Of a stretch of 52,139 nucleotides of DNA, positions 44,002 to 52,123 are shown piece by piece. A program made the translations under genes and the position numbers. The stretch comes from Bacteroidales bacterium. Lineage in GTDB: Bacteria > Bacteroidota > Bacteroidia > Bacteroidales > JAADGE01. Each line of letters opens with the position of its first letter. The first letter of the stretch is position 1. The notes beneath the pieces are model-generated. The model was not told where the DNA came from, searched no databases, and worked only from the letters and a program-made list of their open reading frames with translations. The stretch is from positions 1-52,139 of the forward strand of contig JAIORQ010000046.1 of the NCBI GenBank assembly GCA_021108035.1. Direction: 5' to 3'.

Positions 44002-45273
44002 TTAATTAATAAGATCAAAATTAATAAATTTCTGTAAAACTTTCGGAATTTTTATCCCTTTCTCACTGTAATTGTTTTCTAATAAAGCTGCAAGAATTCT
44101 TGGCAGTGCCAAAGCACTTCCGTTTAAAGTATGTGCTAATTTGGTTTGTTTTTCTCCGTCTTCTTTAAATCTTAATTTTAATCTGTTTGCCTGAAAACTT
44201 TCAAAGTTAGAAACAGAACTTACTTCTAACCATTTATCTTGTCCGGCTGAATAAACTTCAAAATCATAGGTTAGGGCAGAAGTAAATCCGAGATCACCGC
44301 CGCAAAGTCTTACAATTCTATATGGAAGTTCCAATTTTTGAATCAGAGTTTCAACGTAATTTACCATGTTATCTAATGTCTCATATGATTTATCGGGATG
44401 TTGTATTTGAACAATTTCAACTTTATCAAACTGATGCAAACGATTTAAGCCTCTTACGTCTTTTCCGTATGATCCGGCTTCTCTTCTGAAACAAGAAGAA
44501 TAAGCAGTCATTTTAATCGGGAAATCATTCGCTTTAAGAATCACGTCTCGATAAATATTAGTAACAGGAACCTCAGCTGTTGGGATCATATACAATTTAT
44601 CTTCCTTCATTTCATACATTTGCCCTTCTTTATCAGGAAGTTGTCCGGTACCGAAACCGGATGCTTCATTGACCATAAGCGGCGGCATTATTTCAGTATA
44701 ACCTGCTTTATCAGCTTCTTCAAGAAAGAATGAAATTAATGCACGTTGTAATTTTGCACCTTTACCTTTATAAACAGGAAAGCCTGCTCCGGTGATTTTA
44801 TTTCCTAATTCAAAATCAATAATATCAAATTTTTCAGCCAAATCCCAGTGTGCTTTCTTTTGTGATAAATTTGGAGTATCACCGCCGGTTCTTATAAGTT
44901 CATTATCTTCTTCGGATTTTCCGGCAGGAACTGATTTATTCGGAATATTCGGAATATCGGACAATATTTTTTGAAGTTCTTCCTTTGTTAAATTTAATTT
45001 TTCATTCAGTATTTTAGCTTCTTCCTTTAGTTTTACAGCTTCTTGTTTTGCTTCATTTGCTTCTTCATGTTTTCCTTCTTTAAACAAAAGTCCAATGCTT
45101 TTTGCAATTTTATTTGATTTTGCCAGAGTTGTATCTAATTCATTTTGAACAGATTTTCTGTTTTCATCTTCTTTGATTGCTTTGTTAATTAAATCTTCAA
45201 AGTTTTTGTTTCTGACAGATAGTCTTTTTATAATTTCTTTCGGTTGTTCTTTTATTTGGTTTAAAGTAAGCAT
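44002..45273 (-). CDS. serS: Seryl-tRNA synthetase
   Basis: A 423-residue class II synthetase that charges tRNA-Ser. The N-terminal long coiled-coil arm (about 30-100) recognises the long variable arm of the tRNA; the catalytic domain has motif 2 CFRREAGSYGKDVRGLNRLH and motif 3 GSALALPRILAALLENN, which is complete. Length is standard. It follows the rplU-rpmA terminator and has no adjacent partner. Confidence 0.98.
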   Translation of the reverse strand: MLTLNQIKEQPKEIIKRLSVRNKNFEDLINKAIKEDENRKSVQNELDTTLAKSNKIAKSIGLLFKEGKHEEANEAKQEAVKLKEEAKILNEKLNLTKEELQKILSDIPNIPNKSVPAGKSEEDNELIRTGGDTPNLSQKKAHWDLAEKFDIIDFELGNKITGAGFPVYKGKGAKLQRALISFFLEEADKAGYTEIMPPLMVNEASGFGTGQLPDKEGQMYEMKEDKLYMIPTAEVPVTNIYRDVILKANDFPIKMTAYSSCFRREAGSYGKDVRGLNRLHQFDKVEIVQIQHPDKSYETLDNMVNYVETLIQKLELPYRIVRLCGGDLGFTSALTYDFEVYSAGQDKWLEVSSVSNFESFQANRLKLRFKEDGEKQTKLAHTLNGSALALPRILAALLENNYSEKGIKIPKVLQKFINFDLIN

Positions 45274-45288
45274 ATACTGTTATTTTAA

Positions 45289-45328
45289 ACAAAAAACCCG
45301 CTATTTCGTAAAAATACGAATTAACGGG
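45289..45328 (-). terminator. Terminator of rplU-rpmA operon
   Basis: CCCG and CGGG (45297-45300, 45325-45328) enclose a second stem TTCGTA/TACGAA (45305-45310, 45315-45320); on the minus strand it is followed by a T-rich run. It begins 29 bases after the rpmA stop. Confidence 0.8.
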
Positions 45329-45356
45329 AATTTATTAATTATTAATAGTTTTGTAT

Positions 45357-45617
45357 TTATGCTTCAACAGGTAAAATAGAAACATAAGATTTGTTATTTT
45401 TTTTCTTTTGAAATTTTATGGTTCCGTCAATCAAAGCAAATAAAGTATGATCTTTACCCATTCCAACATTATCGCCCGGAAAATGTTTTGTTCCTCTTTG
45501 TCTGACAATAATATTTCCTGCTGTAGCTTTTTGTCCGCCGTATAATTTAACTCCCAGTCTTTTACTTTCTGAATCTCTGCCGTTTCGGGAACTACCCATT
45601 CCTTTCTTATGTGCCAT
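45357..45617 (-). CDS. rpmA: Ribosomal protein L27
   Basis: An 86-residue protein with the L27 start [20 protein letters not shown] and the core [21 protein letters not shown]. Its N-terminus reaches the peptidyl-transferase centre. There is no Firmicutes-type leader peptide before MAHKK. It lies downstream of rplU in the usual order, with an 85-bp spacer. Confidence 0.98.
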   Translation of the reverse strand: MAHKKGMGSSRNGRDSESKRLGVKLYGGQKATAGNIIVRQRGTKHFPGDNVGMGKDHTLFALIDGTIKFQKKKNNKSYVSILPVEA

Positions 45618-45656
45618 GGTATTATATTTTAAGTGGTTCTACTATTTTTTTATAAT

Positions 45657-45684
45657 GCTAAAATGAATGAATATTTCATTTAGC
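45657..45684 (-). other. Weak hairpin between rplU and rpmA
   Basis: GCTAAAATGA and TTTCATTTAGC pair imperfectly. It may tune rpmA expression, but it is AT-rich and could be chance. Confidence 0.3.
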
Positions 45685-45702
45685 TGTACCTTTTTAATTT
45701 TA

Positions 45703-46446
45703 TTATTCTTTTCCGCCGCTAAGCTTTTCTTGCAAGTCTTTTAACTCATCCCATTTACCGTCAGAGGCTAATTCAGCTTGTTCCGGCCATGTTGTTGTGT
45801 CAAATCTTTTGTAAGCATTACCGCCTGCTTCAACTAAAATTTCAGATAATTTTTCCGATTTTATTTTTGATAATTTTTTAAATGAATCAATACCTGCATC
45901 TTTAAAGATACTTGCCAATTTTGGTCCGACTCCTTCAATTTTTGTTAAATTATCAGCTTTTGCATCAGATTTTTCAGTTGTAGGTTTTTTAGCATCAACT
46001 TTTTTAACTTCAGTTTTTTTAGCTGCAGGTTTTTTGGTTTCAACTTTTTTCTTTTCAGTTGCAGTTGTTTTTGTTACTTTTTTCTCTGCAGTTGTTTTAG
46101 TTTTGGTTTCCTTTTTCTCGCTTGTTTTTTTACCGTCTAATGAAATTTCATCTATTTGAATATGAGAAAAATATTGACGATGACCGTTAAGCTTTTGATA
46201 ACCTTTTCTTCTTTTTTTCTTAAACACTTTAACCTTGTCTCCTTTCATGTGTGCTAATACTTTTGCAGTAATTTCAGCCCCAAGAACATTTGGTGTTCCT
46301 ATATTTACTTTTTTACCGTCATCAGTCAGCAATATATTATTGAAAGAAACTTTATCTCCTTCTTTTGCTTCTAATCTGTGGACATACAATTTTTGGTCTT
46401 TTTCCACTTTAAATTGTTGCCCTGCTATTTCTACAATTGCAAACAT
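45703..46446 (-). CDS. rplU: Ribosomal protein L21 with helix-hairpin-helix extension
   Basis: A 247-residue protein. Residues 1-103 are normal L21 (MFAIVEIAGQQFKVEKDQKL ... KRRKGYQKLNGHRQYFSHIQI). A low-complexity linker of K, T, E and A follows (about 108-165), then a folded domain (about 166-247) with the helix-hairpin-helix motif LTKIEGVGPKLASIFKDAGI and FKKLSKIKSEKL. Ordinary L21 has about 103 residues. Comparable extensions occur in other Bacteroidota, and this one may bind nucleic acid or another factor. First gene of the rplU-rpmA operon with a structured leader. Confidence 0.96.
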   Translation of the reverse strand: MFAIVEIAGQQFKVEKDQKLYVHRLEAKEGDKVSFNNILLTDDGKKVNIGTPNVLGAEITAKVLAHMKGDKVKVFKKKRRKGYQKLNGHRQYFSHIQIDEISLDGKKTSEKKETKTKTTAEKKVTKTTATEKKKVETKKPAAKKTEVKKVDAKKPTTEKSDAKADNLTKIEGVGPKLASIFKDAGIDSFKKLSKIKSEKLSEILVEAGGNAYKRFDTTTWPEQAELASDGKWDELKDLQEKLSGGKE

Positions 46447-46470
46447 TTTTAATTATTTTTAATTTGTTAA

Positions 46471-46535
46471 TGAGGCGTCCGTATTAATAAGGAACTTACC
46501 AAGCCTCAGAAAATATTTTCAGGCGTGCAAAAATA
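46471..46535 (-). promoter_or_regulatory. Promoter and structured leader of rplU
   Basis: The -7 element TATTTTTG (minus strand, plus 46528-46535) puts the transcript start near 46521. The ~75-nt leader contains TGAGGC/GCCTCA (6-bp stem, 46471-46476 with 46503-46508), an inner UCC/GGA pairing, and the palindrome GAAAATATTTTC at 46509-46520. It could be an autoregulatory site bound by L21 or another ribosomal protein. Confidence 0.5.
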
Positions 46536-46580
46536 GTTATTTTTTATTAAATACAAACGTTATTGTAAATATTTTCATCA

Positions 46581-47147
46581 TTAACCACTTTTCATCCAAT
46601 TAAAATTGCCTTCACCCACCGTTTTAATTAACTTATTAATTATTTGTGCTGAATTATCATTGGGACCTTCAATAAAAAAAGGTTTCCCGTCTTTACCGAA
46701 TTCAATTTCATTAATTTCATCTGTAATCAAATCGGGGTCTAATAAATATTCTGTTATTTTGAATTCTTTATGCGGAAAGAATCCTATATCTTCTGCATAA
46801 TCAATAGCTCCGTAAATGAGATTGTGTACAAAAACGGTATCACATTCTATTGCATTACCACTATTTGAATATGCTGTTTTTATAAATTCCTTATAATCAT
46901 ATTTATCTGAGTTAAATTTATATAAAGTGTTTTTTAATCCGAGACAAAACACATCAATCAGATATAGTCCGATAATAAATTTTCCGCTTGGCATTTGTTT
47001 ACATACAGTAACTGTTGCTAAACCCGATTGTTCCCATTCTTCGTTTATCAGACACTCATAATAATCTAAATCTCTTACTTTTTGAATAATGTATTTTGCA
47101 GGAGACATTTTTTGATTTTTAATAATTTTTTTTCTTTTTTTTGCCAT
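46581..47147 (-). CDS. Conserved protein of unknown function
   Basis: A 188-residue soluble protein with a lysine-rich start (MAKKRKKIIKNQKMSPAKYI) and an alpha/beta body with strands LATVTVCKQMPSGKFIIGLY and LIDVFCLGLKNTLY. I do not recognise a named family. It is the third gene of an operon with the UPF0158 protein (22 bp upstream) and the YiiX-like hydrolase, so a shared role is possible. Confidence 0.65.
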   Translation of the reverse strand: MAKKRKKIIKNQKMSPAKYIIQKVRDLDYYECLINEEWEQSGLATVTVCKQMPSGKFIIGLYLIDVFCLGLKNTLYKFNSDKYDYKEFIKTAYSNSGNAIECDTVFVHNLIYGAIDYAEDIGFFPHKEFKITEYLLDPDLITDEINEIEFGKDGKPFFIEGPNDNSAQIINKLIKTVGEGNFNWMKSG

Positions 47148-47169
47148 GTTGAATGAAGTTATAAGATTA

Positions 47170-47730
47170 TTAATCAGTTATATATCCTTCTGATTCTAAT
47201 ATTTCAAACACTACTTTTTCAAGCCAATTTTGTTTGTAATCAAACCAATCTTGTCTGTATTCAGAGTTATCAATTATATTTTTAAAATTCGCAAATGGTC
47301 TGTTACGATTTAAAGCGTTTAACAGCTTGTCTTGCAGTTTTTGGTCAGATACATAATTGGCAAAGTTTTCCATTATTTTAAAAGATTCAAATGATTCTAA
47401 AGGTTCAATAATTATTTTATCTTCCCATGAATCAACGATATCAATATCTTTTTGGAATGGGTTTTCTTCATCATAAAAAATATTATCCTCAATATTAGCA
47501 AAAATCTCAATGTGTTCACCTGTTTTAAGATTTAAATAGAAAATATTACCGCAATCTGTCGTTTCTGCAATTTCTTTTACGAGTTTTTTGTATTTATCAG
47601 GTATAACTATTTCTTCTTCTTCATATATTTCTTCCGTCATAAATGAGTGTATTTGCTTAAGTTTTGATTTATCTTCTTTAACTGATTTTAAGATTATGAG
47701 GATTTCTTCTAATAATTGCTCTTTATTCAT
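47170..47730 (-). CDS. UPF0158 family protein
   Basis: A 186-residue acidic protein. The middle and end match UPF0158: IEPLESFESFKIMENFANYV, KLLNALNRNRPFANFKNII, then YRQDWFDYKQNWL. The function of the family is not known. It is 6 bp after the YiiX-like gene and 22 bp before the 46581 gene. Confidence 0.85.
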   Translation of the reverse strand: MNKEQLLEEILIILKSVKEDKSKLKQIHSFMTEEIYEEEEIVIPDKYKKLVKEIAETTDCGNIFYLNLKTGEHIEIFANIEDNIFYDEENPFQKDIDIVDSWEDKIIIEPLESFESFKIMENFANYVSDQKLQDKLLNALNRNRPFANFKNIIDNSEYRQDWFDYKQNWLEKVVFEILESEGYITD

Positions 47731-47736
47731 GATAAA

Positions 47737-48381
47737 TTATTTTGTTTGATGATTCAATATAATATCAAAGTATGCCGTATCCCAAAAGTTTTTAAATTGA
47801 TTAAAATCCGGTTCATCAAGAGAGGAAGAAAAAATATCGGTTTTAAATTCATCTAAGAATATATGCCAAATTATTTCGGAACAAAACATAACTGTAGTAT
47901 CATCAGGATTAAAACTGTAATCAAAAGGAATCTTCTTTTTTAAATAAATATTTGCTCTTTTTGTTATTCTTGAAAGCTCTTTAGATTTACATTTATTGTA
48001 TCTTACGATTATAACTGAATTTATATGTCCTGCATCCACAAAATCATCAAAGTCTTGACGTTGAATTCCTTCTTCTGATAAGAAAGAACTTGATTCCGAA
48101 TGAATAACACTCATATTATTATTTTCTTTAGAAATAATACCGCAATGGGAAATTGTGTATTTTTCATTGAATATGTTCACAATGTAATCAGATACTAATC
48201 CATGACCGTATCTTAATATAATATCACCATCCCGAATGATCATTTTTTCTTGATCGTTCAATTTATAAGTAACAGCTATTTCCTTTCGGAGTTCAATTTT
48301 ATTATATATGGTTCTGAATAACCATGCAGAAAATATCAATCCTATTACTGATGAAAGGAATATTATCAGTGTTTTTTTCAA
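47737..48381 (-). CDS. YiiX/YebB-like NlpC/P60-fold hydrolase
   Basis: About 214 residues with an N-terminal membrane anchor (LIIFLSSVIGLIFSAWLF). The body has the circularly permuted NlpC/P60 pattern: RDGDIILRYGHG, TISHCGII (His) and VMFCSEIIWH (Cys), the presumed catalytic pair. Relatives hydrolyse amide or thioester bonds of lipids or peptidoglycan. The only start that keeps the anchor is TTG 48381, but a perfect -7 element TATATTTG (48379-48386) overlaps it, so transcription may begin elsewhere or translation may start further in. Confidence 0.82.
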   Translation of the reverse strand: MKKTLIIFLSSVIGLIFSAWLFRTIYNKIELRKEIAVTYKLNDQEKMIIRDGDIILRYGHGLVSDYIVNIFNEKYTISHCGIISKENNNMSVIHSESSSFLSEEGIQRQDFDDFVDAGHINSVIIVRYNKCKSKELSRITKRANIYLKKKIPFDYSFNPDDTTVMFCSEIIWHIFLDEFKTDIFSSSLDEPDFNQFKNFWDTAYFDIILNHQTK

Positions 48382-48391
48382 ATATATATAT

Positions 48392-48425
48392 TAAAAAAAT
48401 GAGCCGAAAAATTATCTCCGGCTCA
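48392..48425 (-). terminator. Terminator of DUF4878 lipoprotein gene
   Basis: TGAGCCG and CGGCTCA (48400-48406, 48419-48425) form a perfect stem; on the minus strand a run of seven T follows. Confidence 0.88.
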
Positions 48426-48450
48426 CTTAATCTTATAGTAATATTATTTA

Positions 48451-48822
48451 TTACATTTCTTTTTTCATGTCAACTTTCCAATCTCCGTCAACTTTCAGTA
48501 AATCAACTTGTTGGTCAGCTTTATCGGGAGTAGAATAGAAACAGGTTGCCTTATCACCGTCAATTTCAGTTTCGCCCCAAGTAATTTCACCCATATCTTC
48601 GGCTTCTTCTCCTTCAGGAGCCATACTTGCCATGCTTTCAATCATACCTATCATCATAATAGTGTTTTCTGTTCCCAGATCTTTTGCTTTGTCATAATCT
48701 TGATCTGTTAATGCTTCCATAAAATTTTTCGCAACATCTTGTGGGTTGTCACTGCTTCCGCCACAAGAAACCATGAAGAATGAAAATAATAAAACAAACC
48801 CGATACTCATTAATTTTTTCAT
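48451..48822 (-). CDS. DUF4878 lipoprotein
   Basis: A 123-residue lipoprotein (lipobox MVSC, cysteine about residue 20) with a DUF4878/NTF2-like fold: DVAKNFMEALTDQDYDKAKD, then a methionine-rich helix and a beta sheet ending VDLLKVDGDWKVDMKKEM. Members are small envelope proteins of unknown role. It has its own promoter and terminator. Confidence 0.88.
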   Translation of the reverse strand: MKKLMSIGFVLLFSFFMVSCGGSSDNPQDVAKNFMEALTDQDYDKAKDLGTENTIMMIGMIESMASMAPEGEEAEDMGEITWGETEIDGDKATCFYSTPDKADQQVDLLKVDGDWKVDMKKEM

Positions 48823-48863
48823 AATTAGAATTTTTTAAAATTTATAAAAATTGAATCAGACAG

Positions 48864-48871
48864 CAAAAATA
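48864..48871 (-). promoter_or_regulatory. Promoter -7 element of DUF4878 lipoprotein gene
   Basis: The minus strand reads TATTTTTG, 41 bases before ATG 48822. Confidence 0.5.
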
Positions 48872-48895
48872 GAAATTTTTATTAAAAATAAACAA

Positions 48896-50308
48896 TTATT
48901 TTTTTGTTTTTGGTTTATAGCCGAGTTTTTTTGCTTCTTTTATCATTAATGAATAAGCTGCATCAAACTCGTTTGGGATTTCTCCTTCTAATATTGCTTC
49001 TCTTATTATGTCTTTAATAATCCCGATATCTTTTGAAGGACCGATATTAAATGTTTTCATAATAATTTCACCTGTAATGGGCGGTTGCCAGTTTCTTAAT
49101 TTGTCTTTTTCTTCAACTTCTTTTAGTTTTTGTTTTACTTTTTTAAGATTATTAAGAAAGAGCTTTACTTTTTTTTCATTTTTTGAAGTAATATCTGCAT
49201 CAGCTAATATCATAAGATCATCAATGTCATCACCGGTTTCGTATAAAAGTCGTCGAACGGCAGAATCGGTAACTTCTTTTTTTACTAATGCAATCGGTCT
49301 CATATGAAGGAGAACTATTTTCTGAACATATCTCATTTTTTCGTTTAAAGGCATTCGCATTCTTTTGAAAATATCGGGTATCATTTTTTTTCCGACAAAC
49401 TCGTGAGAATGAAATGTCCAAGCTGTTTCAGTAAATCTTTTAGTTTGAGGTTTGGCAATATCATGAAGCAAAGCTGCCCACCTTAACCAAAGGTCATTTG
49501 AATTTTCAGCAATATTATCTAATACTTGTAATGAATGCAGAAAATTATCTTTATGGCTTAATCCGTTAATTGTTTCAATTCCTTTTAGTGCATCAAATTC
49601 AGGAAAAATAATTTTTAATAATCCTGCTTTATCCAATAGTTTAAATCCTTTCGAAGGTCTTTTTGAAAGAATTATCTTATTAAGCTCATCTGTTATTCTT
49701 TCTTTAGAAATAATTTCAATTCTGTCTTTGTTTTCTTTAATTGCTTGAAGTGTTTTCGGGAATATCTCAAAATCCAATTGACAAGCAAAGCGAATTGCAC
49801 GCATCATTCTTAATGGATCATCGGAAAAAGTGATGCTTGGGTCTAAGGGTGTTCTGATTATTTTATTTTTAATATCATCAATACCGCCGAAAGGGTCGAG
49901 TAACTCACCGTAATTATCGGGACATAGGCTAATTGCCAACGCATTGATTGTTAGGTCTCTGCGATTTTGATCGTCTTGCAAAGTTCCTGTTTCTACTGAA
50001 GGTTTTCGAGAATCGGGTGAGTATGATTCTTTTCTTGCCCCTACAAATTCAAATTCGACCCCGTGATACTTAAACATAGCAGTTCCAAACCGTTTAAATA
50101 CATAAACTTTTGGAGGTTTTGTAAGTTTTTTTGAAACCTTTTCGGCTAATTTAATGCCGCTGCCGACTACCACAAAATCAATATCTTTCGATTCTCTGTG
50201 CATAAGAAGATCACGAACAAAACCACCTATAACAAAGACCTGTAAGTTATCTTCTTTTGCAGTTTCTTTAATTATATTGAATATCGGATGTTTAAGATGA
50301 TCTTTCAT
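48896..50308 (-). CDS. cca: CCA tRNA nucleotidyltransferase with HD domain
   Basis: A 470-residue class II nucleotidyltransferase. The head has GGFVRDLLMHRESKDIDFVVVG (catalytic DxD), the RRDLTINALAISL motif and the RMMRAIRFACQLDF motif; an HD phosphohydrolase domain follows with LLHDIAKPQTKRF. It adds or repairs the CCA end of tRNAs; the HD domain may remove 2',3'-cyclic phosphates. Length and order match the Bacteroidota enzyme. Confidence 0.94.
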   Translation of the reverse strand: MKDHLKHPIFNIIKETAKEDNLQVFVIGGFVRDLLMHRESKDIDFVVVGSGIKLAEKVSKKLTKPPKVYVFKRFGTAMFKYHGVEFEFVGARKESYSPDSRKPSVETGTLQDDQNRRDLTINALAISLCPDNYGELLDPFGGIDDIKNKIIRTPLDPSITFSDDPLRMMRAIRFACQLDFEIFPKTLQAIKENKDRIEIISKERITDELNKIILSKRPSKGFKLLDKAGLLKIIFPEFDALKGIETINGLSHKDNFLHSLQVLDNIAENSNDLWLRWAALLHDIAKPQTKRFTETAWTFHSHEFVGKKMIPDIFKRMRMPLNEKMRYVQKIVLLHMRPIALVKKEVTDSAVRRLLYETGDDIDDLMILADADITSKNEKKVKLFLNNLKKVKQKLKEVEEKDKLRNWQPPITGEIIMKTFNIGPSKDIGIIKDIIREAILEGEIPNEFDAAYSLMIKEAKKLGYKPKTKK

Positions 50309-50368
50309 AATACTTGCAAAGAAATAAAATAATCTTTACATCAAAGCAATACTTATCTCTTAAAATCA

Positions 50369-51922
50369 TTAAATCATCTTAAGCTCATAATCATTTTTGA
50401 GATTTCTTGTGTCTTTATCAAAACCTACTCCAATAAGCACTATTTGCTTTTTGTTAAGTAGATATTTTTCATAATATTTTTTATCTTCAATTTGTTTTAA
50501 GGCGCTTTTTGCAGTGTCAAACAGTTTAAATTCAAATATATAAGTGTGAGTATCTGTTTCAATTACAGCATCAATTCTGCCGTTAGCAGTTTTTACTTCT
50601 GTTGAAATTTTAAAACCGAGAAGTGTAAATACGAGATAAAATATTGTTTGATAGTATTTCTCATTATTAATGTGTAAATCATATTCAATATTTGCAAAAA
50701 ATACTTTCAATATCTTCATAAATTCTGTGATATCATCTCTTAATACAGCTCTTATCAATTCATTCTGATATTGCGGTGCCTCTTCTTTTCGTAAAGGGGT
50801 ATAATAACCGGTAAGATAGTTTAAGAATGCACTTTTAACTTCCAAATTGGGGTATGACAGCGTGTATTCTTCATATTCTTGGTTATAATCCTTTATAGTT
50901 AGATATCCTGTTTGAAATAAAAGAGGTTCCGGTATTAAATTTTCTATTTCATAAGTTGAAAACGAAGCGGCATTTAATTTAAGTGCTTCAAGTTTCATTA
51001 AATTATAGTTATTCTCTTTCATTATTTCTAATAAAAAAGTAGGTGTGCCGGTTTCAAACCAGTAATGTTTTATCCGCTCTTCCATAACAAATTTTGTTAA
51101 TGAAACAGGATTATATACTGTTGTTTTTTCTTCACAAAATCTGTATCCGTTATATGTTTCTCTTAGTTTATTATTTAACTCCTTGTAACCCACATTTTGT
51201 TTCTTTGCTATTCGTTTTATACTTTCTCCGAAATATTTATCAACTTCTTCTTGTGTAAAACCAAGGGCTGTACCATATTTAATGTTCATAGTTAAATCAT
51301 CAAGATTATTAAGTTCGGAAAAAACAGAAACTTTTGAAAATTTACTTACTCCGGTTAAAAAAACAAACCTTAAATATTCTTCATTTGCTTTAATTACAGA
51401 GTAAAAGCCTTTTAATGTGTCTTTTATTCCTTTTCTTTCAGCTTTATTATTCACATTATCAAGAAGAGGTTTATCATACTCGTCAATTAAAATTACTACT
51501 CGGCCGATTTTATATATTTCGTCAATAAGTTCCCCAAATTTCTGATATGATCGTTTAGTTTCAAGTTTTATTTTATAGCTTTTTGCTATTCTGTCAACTG
51601 CAATAATAAGGTTTTCTTCAAGTTCATCAGCAGTTTTTGCTTGCATTATGTTTAAACTTAAATGAATTATCGGATATTTTTTCCAATCAAAATCTTTATC
51701 GTAAATATAAAGTCCTTTAAATAGTTCTTTTTCGCCTAAAAAAATTGATTTAAAGGTTGAAAGGGTTAAGGATTTACCGAATCTTCGCGGACGGGATAAG
51801 AAATAAATACCTTTCGGGTTGCTGACCAATTCGTATAAGTAATTTGTTTTATCAATGTAAAGATAGTTTAATTCAATAATATCTTTGAATGTATAAACAC
51901 TTGTAGTTAAATTCTTTTTCAT
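50369..51922 (-). CDS. AAA-ATPase-like protein with PD-(D/E)XK nuclease domain
   Basis: About 517 residues from ATG 51922. The N-terminal AAA-ATPase-like domain begins FKDIIELNYLYIDKTNYLYE and has the Walker-like RPRRFGKSLTLSTF and Walker B VVILIDEYDKPLL; the C-terminal PDDEXK_9 (DUF1703) domain has GRIDAVIETDTHTYIFEFKL. The family is very common in Bacteroidota and its role is unproven. The 30 codons upstream of this ATG are excluded because the promoter element lies within them. Confidence 0.93.
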   Translation of the reverse strand: MKKNLTTSVYTFKDIIELNYLYIDKTNYLYELVSNPKGIYFLSRPRRFGKSLTLSTFKSIFLGEKELFKGLYIYDKDFDWKKYPIIHLSLNIMQAKTADELEENLIIAVDRIAKSYKIKLETKRSYQKFGELIDEIYKIGRVVILIDEYDKPLLDNVNNKAERKGIKDTLKGFYSVIKANEEYLRFVFLTGVSKFSKVSVFSELNNLDDLTMNIKYGTALGFTQEEVDKYFGESIKRIAKKQNVGYKELNNKLRETYNGYRFCEEKTTVYNPVSLTKFVMEERIKHYWFETGTPTFLLEIMKENNYNLMKLEALKLNAASFSTYEIENLIPEPLLFQTGYLTIKDYNQEYEEYTLSYPNLEVKSAFLNYLTGYYTPLRKEEAPQYQNELIRAVLRDDITEFMKILKVFFANIEYDLHINNEKYYQTIFYLVFTLLGFKISTEVKTANGRIDAVIETDTHTYIFEFKLFDTAKSALKQIEDKKYYEKYLLNKKQIVLIGVGFDKDTRNLKNDYELKMI

Positions 51923-51943
51923 ACCTGAATTAATTGTCTTTTG

Positions 51944-51951
51944 CAAATATA
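51944..51951 (-). promoter_or_regulatory. Promoter -7 element of 50369 gene
   Basis: The minus strand reads TATATTTG, 22 bases before ATG 51922. Confidence 0.6.
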
Positions 51952-52115
51952 CGATTTTATGACAAAAAATGATTAATGAAGATAAAATGTGAAAAAGCAA
52001 AACTGAAAACAAATATAACGATTATATAATATCCACAAGTCAGCGAATGAATCGACTGATTAACAGCAAGATAAAACTTGTTTTGGCTTTAGTTTAATAT
52101 GACGTTTATTTATTG

Positions 52116-52123
52116 TATCTTTG
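52116..52123 (+). promoter_or_regulatory. Promoter -7 element facing out of the window
   Basis: TATCTTTG fits the consensus; a gene probably starts just past the right end of the window. Confidence 0.45.
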
